64,000 nt of DNA from Nonomuraea angiospora (lineage in GTDB: Bacteria > Actinomycetota > Actinomycetes > Streptosporangiales > Streptosporangiaceae): the NCBI RefSeq assembly GCF_014873145.1, contig NZ_JADBEK010000001.1:6758001-6822000 (forward strand), read 5' to 3'. Positions 8,249 to 15,505 of the stretch are shown piece by piece. The notes under the pieces were generated by a model, which saw only the letters and a program-made list of their open reading frames with translations, ran no database searches and was not told the origin of the DNA. Positions within the stretch are counted from its first letter, which is position 1; every line of letters starts with the position of its first letter. The position numbers were made by a program, and so were the translations under genes.

Positions 8249-9106
8249 ATGATCAATCTCGGCTTCGTCGGGCCCAGCCGTCCCGCCAACGACTACAAGC
8301 TCACCGACGTGATCGACGGTGACACCCCGAAGATCGAAATGTCGGTCCGCATGGTGTCCATCGACACCCCGGAGACCCACTTCGGGGGCACCCCGGTCAC
8401 GGCCCAGGCCGCGCTCGAGCGCACCAAGACCCGCCTGCAGGACGGCACGTACGACGCCATCCCCGAGCACCTGCGCGAATATCTCATCTCGCGCATCACC
8501 CCGAACGCCGCCGATCACCACATGACCGCCGGCCAGCTGGCGGCCGAGGCGCACAAGACCATGGTGAAGACCCGCCTGACCCGCCCGGACGGCACCCAGC
8601 GCAAGCTGGCCGTCATCGCCACCGGCGAGCTCGTCGAGAACCACGGCCGCCTGCTGGCCTACACCGCGCCCTGGTTCGCCGGCGGGACGTCGGACCCGCT
8701 GCCGCCCCGCGACGACCCGCAGCGCCGCACCTTCAACCTCGACCTGCTGTCCCTCGGGTGGGCCGCCAGCTTCCTCATCTACCCCTCCATCCCGTCCACC
8801 TTCGACCTGAACCTGATGCTCGACGAGGCCGAGGTGGCCTGGGAGCAGAAGCGCGGCGCGTGGGCGCAGTTCGGCCCCGAGCTGCTGCTGGGTTACGAGT
8901 ACCGGGCCTGCGTCAAGCTCGGCACCGAGGACCTGAAGAGTCCCGCGGAGGCCATCGCGAACGCCTACGAGCGCGTGTGCGTGGACCTGCGCACCCTGAC
9001 CGAGGTCGGCCTGTACGGCTACCACCAGGTCCCGCCGCCGAACCGGCTGTGGATCTGGAAGACGGACCTGGAGCAGGCCCGCAAGGACCTGCCCATCAAG
9101 CACTAG
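8249..9106 (+). CDS. SNase-like (thermonuclease) domain protein
   Basis: The product has 285 aa. The N-terminal part matches the staphylococcal nuclease (SNase/TNase) fold: KLTDVIDGDT, then VRMVSIDTPE, which supply the calcium-binding aspartates and the catalytic Arg and Glu of the family. The remaining 200 residues, rich in Trp and aromatic residues (LLSLGWAASFLIYP, LWIWKTDLEQARKDLP), are longer than a bare SNase domain and are not recognised. No signal peptide is visible, so it is probably cytoplasmic. ATG 8249 is preceded by GGAG at a good distance; a longer in-frame reading from 8138 has no support. It stands alone and converges with the decarboxylase gene. Confidence 0.75.
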   Translation: MINLGFVGPSRPANDYKLTDVIDGDTPKIEMSVRMVSIDTPETHFGGTPVTAQAALERTKTRLQDGTYDAIPEHLREYLISRITPNAADHHMTAGQLAAEAHKTMVKTRLTRPDGTQRKLAVIATGELVENHGRLLAYTAPWFAGGTSDPLPPRDDPQRRTFNLDLLSLGWAASFLIYPSIPSTFDLNLMLDEAEVAWEQKRGAWAQFGPELLLGYEYRACVKLGTEDLKSPAEAIANAYERVCVDLRTLTEVGLYGYHQVPPPNRLWIWKTDLEQARKDLPIKH

Positions 9107-9116
9107 TTCCTGACGC

Positions 9117-10505
9117 TCACGCCGCCGTGCGGATGATGCCCAGGGCCTCCTCGACGCGGTCGGCGTGGGTGCGGAAGCTGAGCACGCACAGGCGCAGGAA
9201 GAACTTCCCGGCGACGGTGGTGCTGCTCAGGAAGACGCGCTGGGTGTCGTTGACGTCCGCCAGGAGCCGCCGGTTGCGCTCGTCCGTGCCACGCAGCCGG
9301 AAGAGCACGACCGTCAGGTCCGGCCGCCACGGCACCTCGAAGCGCGGGTCCTGGGCGAGCCGGCGGTGGACGTGGCCGGCGAGGTCGAGCTTCTCGTCCA
9401 GCTCCCGCTCGAAGGCGCGCACGCCGTGCAGGTGCAGCGGCAGCCACAGCCGCAGGCCGCGGAACTCCCTGGTCAGCTCCACCCCGAGATGTCCGTAGTC
9501 GGGCAGGCCGTCCAGCTCCCGCAGGTCCTGCAGGTACCGGCCGTCGGCCGCGTGGGCGGCGTGGAGCACGGCCGGGTCGCGCACCAGCAGCAGGCCGGTG
9601 CCGTACGGGAGGAAGAGGCTCTTGTGCGGGTCCAACACGATCGAGTCGGCGGCCTCGATCCCGGCGAGCCGGGTCCGGCCGCGTTCGGTGAGCTGGAAGC
9701 CGCCGCCGTAGGCCGCGTCCACGTGGAACCAGAGCCCTTCACGGCGAGCCAGCTCGCCCAGCTCGGGCAGGGGGTCGACGGTGCCGGAGCTGGTGGTCCC
9801 GGCGGTGCCGGCCAGCAGGAACGGGTGCAGTCCCGCCGCACGGTCGTCGGCGATCATCCTGGCCGCCGCCGCGACGTCCATGCGCAGGTCCGCGGTGGCG
9901 GGCACGACGCGGATCCGCTCCGGGGGCAGGCCCGCGATGCGGGCGGCCTTGGCGACGCAGTAGTGCGTGTGCTCGCTCACGTACAACGTGCCGTCGCCCG
10001 GCCGGCCGTGCCGGGCCGCGAGCAGCGCCGACAACGTGGCCGGCGAGCCACCCGTCGTGACCAGCCCGCCCGCGCCCGCCGGCAGTCCGAAGCGGTCGCA
10101 GAACCAGGTCACCACCCCGTGCTCCATGGCGACCAGGGCGGGTGACATCTGGGCCACTCCGGTGAAGCGGTTGGCGGCCTGGGCGAGCAGCTCCGCCAGC
10201 GCCGCGGTGACCAGACCACCCGCCGGGAAGTAGGCCAGGTAGCCGGGCCCCGCCGTGTTCACGCCTTGCCCGGCCGCCTGGCGGAACGTCTCCAGGAGCG
10301 CGCCGAAGTCGCCGGGGCCGTCGGGGGGCGGCCGGAGCAGCGCGGGGGCCAGCCGGTCCACCTGCCCGTAGTCGCTCGCGGGCGCCGAGTCCAGCTCGGC
10401 GACCCAGTCGGCCAGGAAGTCCACCGCCTGGCGGCCCAGCCGGGCGACGGCGGATCGGTCGAGTTCGAGGGGAAGAGCACTTTCGTCGGTTGTCACGCGA
10501 GGCAC
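9117..10505 (-). CDS. PLP-dependent group II amino acid decarboxylase
   Basis: The 462-aa product belongs to the pyridoxal-dependent group II decarboxylases (aromatic L-amino acid or 2,4-diaminobutyrate type). Visible motifs are VTTGGSPATLSALLAAR, HVDAAYGGGF with the cofactor-contacting Asp, and DPHKSLFLPYGTG with the Schiff-base lysine. The family releases CO2 from an amino acid to give an amine; the substrate cannot be read from sequence. Start is GTG 10505 or GTG 10496. An AraC regulator gene lies 33 bases upstream on the same strand and may control or accompany it. Confidence 0.88.
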   Translation of the reverse strand: MPRVTTDESALPLELDRSAVARLGRQAVDFLADWVAELDSAPASDYGQVDRLAPALLRPPPDGPGDFGALLETFRQAAGQGVNTAGPGYLAYFPAGGLVTAALAELLAQAANRFTGVAQMSPALVAMEHGVVTWFCDRFGLPAGAGGLVTTGGSPATLSALLAARHGRPGDGTLYVSEHTHYCVAKAARIAGLPPERIRVVPATADLRMDVAAAARMIADDRAAGLHPFLLAGTAGTTSSGTVDPLPELGELARREGLWFHVDAAYGGGFQLTERGRTRLAGIEAADSIVLDPHKSLFLPYGTGLLLVRDPAVLHAAHAADGRYLQDLRELDGLPDYGHLGVELTREFRGLRLWLPLHLHGVRAFERELDEKLDLAGHVHRRLAQDPRFEVPWRPDLTVVLFRLRGTDERNRRLLADVNDTQRVFLSSTTVAGKFFLRLCVLSFRTHADRVEEALGIIRTAA

Positions 10506-10519
10506 CGTAAACCGGTGCC
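10501..10519 (-). promoter_or_regulatory. Small hairpin over the decarboxylase start
   Basis: GGCACCG (10501-10507) and CGGTGCC (10513-10519) are perfect arms around a 5-base loop. They overlap the upstream GTG start of the decarboxylase and fill much of the 33-base gap to the AraC gene. The hairpin could be an operator or could mask the first start codon; no direct evidence separates these. Confidence 0.25.
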
Positions 10520-10538
10520 GAACATCATGGATTGGACG

Positions 10539-11357
10539 TTATTGCACTCCCCGCTGGTAAGCGCGGGGCGGGACGCCGACGAGGCTCCGGAAGTGCCGCG
10601 AAAGGTGCGACTGATCGCAGAACCCCACCGCCACGGCGGCCTCGGCCGGCGGCACGCCCTGCCGCAGCAGCTCGCGGGCCTTCGAGACGCGCAGCTGGGT
10701 CACGTACGCGTGCGGCGGCATGCCGTACGCGCGCCGGAACGAGCGCAACAGCGCGAACGCCGTGACCCCGGCCGTGGCGGCCAGCTCGTTCAGGCCGGGC
10801 GGGTTCGGCATGGTCGCGTGGAGCAGGTCGCGGATCTCGGCCATGCTCCTGTGCCCGGTCGAGCGGGCCGGGCGCCTCGGGCGGCGCGTGCCGTACGCGC
10901 CGAGCACGACGGTCAGCAACGCGTGCAGCTGGGAGTCGGCGGCCAGCGACGGGCCGGACTCCGCCGCGCGATGGGCGGCCGTCACCCGCCGGGCCACCCG
11001 CGCGTCGGGCACCATCCTCCGGTCGAACGACGGGATCCCGGCGGGCACGCCGAGCTCGTCCGCGACCTCCCGCATCTGCTCGACGCTCGGGTAGAGCACC
11101 CGGTACGTCCACCCGTCGGCGGTCGGGGACTCGCCGGTGTGGACGATGCCGGGCTCGATCAGCACGACGTCGTCGATGCCCGCGTACTCGACGCCGTCCG
11201 CGAAACGGATCTCCTCCAGGCCCGCCTCCAGCGTCCCGATCGCGTACGTCTCGTGGCTGTGCCGGGCGAACCGGCGCCGGACGAAACGTGCCCGCATCAG
11301 ATCCAGGCCACCGAGGCCGCCGTAACGCCAATAGCTGGCGAACTCTCCGGATGCCAT
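10539..11357 (-). CDS. AraC-family transcriptional regulator
   Basis: From ATG 11357, which has GGAGGAC just upstream, the product has 272 aa. The N-terminal half is an AraC-type cupin ligand domain (RHSHETYAIGTLEAG, VVLIEPGIVHTGES). The C-terminal third has the two helix-turn-helix motifs (LNELAATAGVTAFALLRSFR, then AVAVGFCDQSHLSRHFRSLV) and ends in GVPPRAYQRG. It probably activates an adjacent gene; the decarboxylase downstream on the same strand is the obvious candidate. The longer reading from 11444 is less likely. Confidence 0.9.
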   Translation of the reverse strand: MASGEFASYWRYGGLGGLDLMRARFVRRRFARHSHETYAIGTLEAGLEEIRFADGVEYAGIDDVVLIEPGIVHTGESPTADGWTYRVLYPSVEQMREVADELGVPAGIPSFDRRMVPDARVARRVTAAHRAAESGPSLAADSQLHALLTVVLGAYGTRRPRRPARSTGHRSMAEIRDLLHATMPNPPGLNELAATAGVTAFALLRSFRRAYGMPPHAYVTQLRVSKARELLRQGVPPAEAAVAVGFCDQSHLSRHFRSLVGVPPRAYQRGVQ

Positions 11358-11419
11358 GACGTCCTCCCACCGATTCCGGCACTCCCGCACCGCCGCTCCT
11401 GCGACCTCATCAGTTCGCG

Positions 11420-11437
11420 GGCGCGCGTGAGCGCGCC
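11420..11437 (-). terminator. GC-rich hairpin downstream of the slipin gene
   Basis: GGCGCGC (11420-11426) and GCGCGCC (11431-11437) pair perfectly around GTGA. It lies about 47 bases past the slipin stop and before the AraC gene. It has no T-run. Confidence 0.4.
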
Positions 11438-11483
11438 GCGGCACGTCGATCCTGCCGTGGTCGCGGACGTCGCCGAGTGGCTC

Positions 11484-12440
11484 TCACCGGGTCAGCGGGA
11501 GATCACCTGGCTTCTGTCCGGGTTCAAGGGCCGGATCGCTCTCGCTCCGCTGCGCGGGCAGCTCGGGAACGGCCTCCTCCTCCGCGAGGGCGGGCCGCTC
11601 GGGCTGGACCCGTTCGGAGCCGACCGCGGCGGGCCCGGTCTGGACCCGTTCCGCGTCGGCCGTGGCGGGCCCGGCCGGTGCGGCGTTCTGCGTCGCCCGT
11701 TCGAAGAAGCGCAGCAGCTCGACCGGCAGCGGCATGATCAGCGTGGAGTTCTTCTCCGCGGCGACCTCCACCACGGTCTGCAGCAGGCGCAGCTGCAGCG
11801 CGCCCGGCGTCTGGGCCATGATGCCCGAGGCGTCGGCCAGCTTGCCCGCGGCCTGCAGCTCGCCGTCGGCGACGATCACCCGGGAGCGCCGCTCGCGCTC
11901 CGCCTCGGCCTGGCGGGCGATCGACCGCTTCATGGCCTCGGGCAGCTGCACGTCCTTGATCTCCACGCGGTCGATGTGGATGCCCCAGCCGAGCGCCGGG
12001 CTGTCGATCATGAGCGCGAGGCCCCGGTTCAGCTCCTCGCGGTTGGTCAGCAGATCGTCCAGCTCGCTCTTGCCGATGATGGACCGCAGCGAGGTCTGCG
12101 CCACCTGCTCGACGGCGAACAGGTAGTTCTGCACCTCGATCGCGGCCCGCATCGGGTCCTGCACCCGGAAGTAGGCGACGGCGTCGACCCGTACGGAGAT
12201 GTTGTCCCTGGTGATGCCCTCCTGCGTGGGGATCGGCATCGTGACGATCTGGACGTTGACCTTCCGCATCCGGTCGACCCCGGGGATCAGGAACCTCAGG
12301 CCCGGCTGACGGATCTGCTGTTGTGCCCGGCCGAAGCGGAAGACGATGCCGCGTTCGACCTGGTTGACGACTCTCACCCCGGTGACCACCACCAAGAAGA
12401 GGAAGAAGGCGATGACTCCGAGCACGATGTTGATGTCCAT
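11484..12440 (-). CDS. Slipin (SPFH/band 7 family) membrane protein
   Basis: The 318-aa product has an N-terminal hydrophobic hairpin (about residues 5-22, VLGVIAFFLFLVVVTG). A stomatin/prohibitin-type SPFH domain follows (VNQVERGIVFRFGR, VDAVAYFRVQDPMRAAIEVQ), then a coiled-coil part (RQAEAERERRSRVIVADGEL) and an acidic, Pro/Glu-rich tail of about 60 residues. SPFH proteins form oligomeric membrane scaffolds. The usual partner, an NfeD-like protein, is not adjacent. The gene lies 16 bases after the LacI regulator gene on the same strand, so some read-through transcription is likely. Confidence 0.9.
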   Translation of the reverse strand: MDINIVLGVIAFFLFLVVVTGVRVVNQVERGIVFRFGRAQQQIRQPGLRFLIPGVDRMRKVNVQIVTMPIPTQEGITRDNISVRVDAVAYFRVQDPMRAAIEVQNYLFAVEQVAQTSLRSIIGKSELDDLLTNREELNRGLALMIDSPALGWGIHIDRVEIKDVQLPEAMKRSIARQAEAERERRSRVIVADGELQAAGKLADASGIMAQTPGALQLRLLQTVVEVAAEKNSTLIMPLPVELLRFFERATQNAAPAGPATADAERVQTGPAAVGSERVQPERPALAEEEAVPELPAQRSESDPALEPGQKPGDLPLTR

Positions 12441-12456
12441 GGACCTATCCCTTCTC

Positions 12457-13458
12457 TTACGAGACTAGGTCCAGATCTCCTCCCGCGCAGCCGCAGCTGC
12501 GCCGCGGGATCAGGGCGGCGCGGGCGGCGAGCGGGGCGGCCGCCTCGTCGAACAGCAGGGCGACGGCCTGCTCGGCCATGGCCTGGAGCGGTTGCTCGGT
12601 CACCGTGAGCGCCGGAGCGGTGTGGGCGCTCTCCGGGGTCCCGTCGAGGCTGATCACGGCCAGCCGGTCGGGGACGGCCAGGCCGCGGGCCCAGGCGCCG
12701 GACAGGACCCCGATGGCCTGCTCGTCCGTGGCGGTGACCAGGGCGCGCGGCAGGGTGCCGGCGGCGGCGAGGCCGCGGGTCAGGGCGTCCGCCGCGGCCC
12801 GCGAGTAGTCGCAGCGCAGGAGCGCCGCGCCGGGGTCGCCGGCGACGGCCGCCTGCCAGGCCGCCCGCCGCACGCCCACGGGCCCCTCGTCGTCGGGGCC
12901 GGCCAGGAAGGCGACGTGCCGGTGCCCGTGCCCGCGCAGGTGCGCGACCGCCTCCCGTACGGCGTCCTGGTTGTCGGCCGCCGCCACCGGCGCGCCCGGG
13001 GGCCCGTGGTGGACGTAGACGGCGGGTACGCCGGCCGCCTCCGCCACCTCGGCCACGTCGCCCACGGAGTCGGCCGAGACGATCACCAGCCCGTCGACCT
13101 GGGCGGCCAGGAAACGCTCGACGAGATGCCGCTGGCGCTGCGCCGAATAGCCGGCGTTGCCGACCAGCGTGAGCAGGTCGCGACCTTCGAGCGCCCGCTC
13201 GACGTGCCTGGCCAGGGCCCCGAAGTAGGGGTTGGACGCGTCGGCCAGCACCAGCCCGGCCACGCCCGTGGTGCGCGAGCGCAGCGCGCGGGCGATGCGG
13301 TTGGGCCGGTAGCCGAGCTCGGCCGCCGCGGCCAGGACCCGCTCGCGGGTGGCGGCGGCGACGGGACGGGGGCCGTTGTTCATCACATAGCTGACCACCG
13401 CCGTCGAGGTCCCCGCTCGGCGGGCCACGTCGGCCAGAGTGCTCGGACGTTTCCTCAT
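12457..13458 (-). CDS. LacI-family repressor of the nucleoside hydrolase operon
   Basis: The 333-aa product has a LacI helix-turn-helix at the N-terminus (TLADVARRAGTSTAVVSYVM) with the hinge helix pattern RPNRIARALRSRTTG, then a periplasmic-binding-protein-like effector domain (residues about 62-325). It is divergent from the nucleoside hydrolase gene. The 75-base gap holds two copies of a 14-bp palindrome with central CG, typical of LacI operators. A nucleoside or base as inducer is inferred from the neighbours. The C-terminus has a small Cys-Gly-Cys motif (RRSCGCAGG). Confidence 0.9.
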   Translation of the reverse strand: MRKRPSTLADVARRAGTSTAVVSYVMNNGPRPVAAATRERVLAAAAELGYRPNRIARALRSRTTGVAGLVLADASNPYFGALARHVERALEGRDLLTLVGNAGYSAQRQRHLVERFLAAQVDGLVIVSADSVGDVAEVAEAAGVPAVYVHHGPPGAPVAAADNQDAVREAVAHLRGHGHRHVAFLAGPDDEGPVGVRRAAWQAAVAGDPGAALLRCDYSRAAADALTRGLAAAGTLPRALVTATDEQAIGVLSGAWARGLAVPDRLAVISLDGTPESAHTAPALTVTEQPLQAMAEQAVALLFDEAAAPLAARAALIPRRSCGCAGGDLDLVS

Positions 13459-13463
13459 GGCGG

Positions 13464-13520
13464 TTTACATTCTCGCATCTAATCGATTAGATATGCACTT
13501 GGCGGTTCTAAACGATTAGA
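13464..13520 (+). promoter_or_regulatory. Promoter with two LacI operators for the nucleoside operon
   Basis: TCTAATCGATTAGA at 13478-13491 is a perfect palindrome. TCTAAACGATTAGA at 13507-13520 is the same site with one changed base. They sit 29 bases apart between the divergent LacI and nucleoside hydrolase genes. A likely promoter is TTTACA (13464-13469), a 17-base spacer and TTAGAT (13487-13492), so the first operator covers the -10 element. Confidence 0.75.
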
Positions 13521-13532
13521 CAAGAGGTGACC

Positions 13533-14471
13533 GTGCTGCCCTTGATCGTCGACACCGACACCGGCTCGGATGACGCGGTGGCGCTGCTGCTGGCCGCCGC
13601 CAGCGGCCTGGGCGACGTACGCGCGGTGACGACGGTGGCGGGCAACGTGCCCCTGGCGACCGCCACCCGCAACGCGCTCATCTCCCTGCAGACGGCCGGC
13701 CGCCCGGACGTCCCCGTTCACGAGGGCTGCGAGAGCCCCATGACCCGCGCGCTGTCCACCGCCCAGCACGTCCACGGCCAGGACGGGATGGGCGACCTGG
13801 ACCTCCCCGACCCCCTGGGGGCCGCCGAGCGGGAGCACGCCGTGGACGTCCTGCTGGCCGCGCCCCGCCGCCTCCCCGGCGAGCTGACGCTGGTCACGCT
13901 GGGGCCGCTCACCAACCTCGCCGCCGCCCTGCTCCGCGACCGCGACCTGCTCCGCCGGTACCGGCACGTGTACTGCATGGCCGGCGCCGCGGACCTGTGG
14001 GGCAACGTCTCGGCCACCGCCGAGTTCAACGTGTGGGTCGACCCCGAGGCCGCCCGCGTGGTGCTCCAGGCCGCCACACCGGACCAGGTGACCTGGATCG
14101 GCTGGGACGTCTCGCGCCGGGACGCCGTGATGACCCCGGCGGACCAGCTCCGGCTGGAGCGGATCGGCACCCCCATGGCCACCTTCGCCCACCGCGTCAA
14201 CCGGACGGTCGCCGAGTGGGCCCGCGACGTCACCGGCCTGTCCGGCTACGACCTGCCCGACCCCGTCGCCATGGCCGTGGCGCTCCGGCCCGAGCTGGCC
14301 GTCGAGCGGGAGCGGGCGTACGTGGACGTCGCGCTCGGCGACGAGGCCCGCGGCCAGCTCATCATCGACCGCCGCCGCTCGGCCCCCGCACCCAACCTGA
14401 CACTGGTGCGGCGGGTCGACGAGACCGCTTTCAAGCAACTGCTCTTCGACACCTGTGAGGGACCGCGATGA
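13533..14471 (+). CDS. Inosine-uridine preferring nucleoside hydrolase family protein
   Basis: The enzyme hydrolyses the N-glycosidic bond of ribonucleosides to base and ribose. The 312-aa product opens with LIVDTDTGSDDAV, the calcium-binding aspartate cluster of the family. It also has TLGPLTNLAAAL and the NVWVDPEAARVVL segment, all characteristic. GTG 13533 is preferred because AAGAGGTGA lies just upstream; GTG 13527 is in frame but overlaps that site. The stop overlaps the deaminase start by 4 bases. The pair forms a nucleoside breakdown operon under the divergent LacI regulator. Confidence 0.93.
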   Translation: MLPLIVDTDTGSDDAVALLLAAASGLGDVRAVTTVAGNVPLATATRNALISLQTAGRPDVPVHEGCESPMTRALSTAQHVHGQDGMGDLDLPDPLGAAEREHAVDVLLAAPRRLPGELTLVTLGPLTNLAAALLRDRDLLRRYRHVYCMAGAADLWGNVSATAEFNVWVDPEAARVVLQAATPDQVTWIGWDVSRRDAVMTPADQLRLERIGTPMATFAHRVNRTVAEWARDVTGLSGYDLPDPVAMAVALRPELAVERERAYVDVALGDEARGQLIIDRRRSAPAPNLTLVRRVDETAFKQLLFDTCEGPR

Positions 14472-15385
14472 ACCGGCGTTACGAGTTGCACTGCCACCTC
14501 GACGGATCGGTACGCCCGAGCACGATCGCCGATCTGGCCCGCCGCCAGGGCATCACCCTGGAGGCCCCCGTCGAGCAGCTGGTGACGGCGCCCGCCGGGT
14601 GCGGCAGCCTGGGCCGGTTCATCACGTACATCGAGGTGCCCCTCCAGGTGCTGCAGACGCCCGACGCGCTGAGCAGGGCCGCCCGCGAGCTGGTGGAGGA
14701 CTGGAGCGCGGACGGCGTGGTCTACGGCGAGGCGCGCTTCGCCCCGCAGCAGCACGGGCGCCAGGGCATGACCATCGACGAGGCGGTCGAGGCCGTCGCC
14801 GAGGGGCTGGCGGCGGGCGAGGCGGCGACGGGCGTGCGTACCGGGCTGCTGCTGTGCTGCCTGCGGCATCAGACGCCGGAGCAGAGCCTGGCCGTCGCCG
14901 AGACGGCACTGCGGCACCGCGACAAGGTGGCCGGGCTCGACCTGGCCGGCGACGAGCTGCTGTACGCGGCCACGCCGCACCGGGCCGCGTTCGACCTCGC
15001 CCACGCGGCCGGTCTCCCCTGCACGGTGCACGCCGGCGAGGCGGCGGGCCCCGAGAGCATGTGGGAGGCGATCGACGTGCTCGGCGCCCGCCGGATCGGG
15101 CACGGCGTCCGCTGCACCGGCGACTCCGCGCTGCTCGAACGGCTGCGCCGCGACCGGATCGCCCTGGACATGTGCCCGATCAGCAACGTGCTGACCGGCG
15201 CCGTCCCCGGCATGTCCGAGCACCCCGCGATCCCGCTGCTGGAGGACGGGCTGGCGGTCACGATCAGCACCGACACGCGTACCACCGCCGCGACCACGCT
15301 GGAGCGGGAGTTCGCCGGGTGGACGGCCGAGCAGGAGAAGCGCGCCCAGGCGAACGCGGCGGAGGCGGCCTTTCGCCGGGACTGA
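14468..15385 (+). CDS. Adenosine deaminase family protein
   Basis: The product has 305 aa. It shows the metal-binding HCHLDGS at the start, VYGEARFAPQQH, the histidine-glutamate pair in CTVHAGEA, RIGHGVR, and a final ISTDTRTTAATT. The last motif replaces the classical DD pair by DT, as also occurs (TDN) in several actinobacterial homologues. The family removes the 6-amino group of adenosine or, in some members, adenine. Following a nucleoside hydrolase, either substrate is plausible. Translation is coupled to the hydrolase by an ATGA overlap. Confidence 0.9.
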   Translation: MNRRYELHCHLDGSVRPSTIADLARRQGITLEAPVEQLVTAPAGCGSLGRFITYIEVPLQVLQTPDALSRAARELVEDWSADGVVYGEARFAPQQHGRQGMTIDEAVEAVAEGLAAGEAATGVRTGLLLCCLRHQTPEQSLAVAETALRHRDKVAGLDLAGDELLYAATPHRAAFDLAHAAGLPCTVHAGEAAGPESMWEAIDVLGARRIGHGVRCTGDSALLERLRRDRIALDMCPISNVLTGAVPGMSEHPAIPLLEDGLAVTISTDTRTTAATTLEREFAGWTAEQEKRAQANAAEAAFRRD

Positions 15386-15400
15386 AAGTTTCACCGGGTC

Positions 15401-15478
15401 TTGACAGTCTCTGTTGCGAACCTCAACACTCTATGCCGCCCAAAATATGTGACATAACGCACGCTGTTAGCGCTAACA
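15401..15478 (+). promoter_or_regulatory. Possible promoter and perfect LacI-type palindrome
   Basis: TGTTAGCGCTAACA at 15465-15478 is a perfect 14-base palindrome with central GC, of LacI-family type. It ends 27 bases before the start of the secreted HExxH protein. TTGACA at 15401-15406 is a good -35 candidate but no strong -10 follows. Near-copies of the palindrome lie inside the 5' ends of two sugar-operon genes (58060 and 53285). Confidence 0.6.
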
Positions 15479-15505
15479 CAAAGAGCGGCTCACGGAGGTT
15501 TCCGA

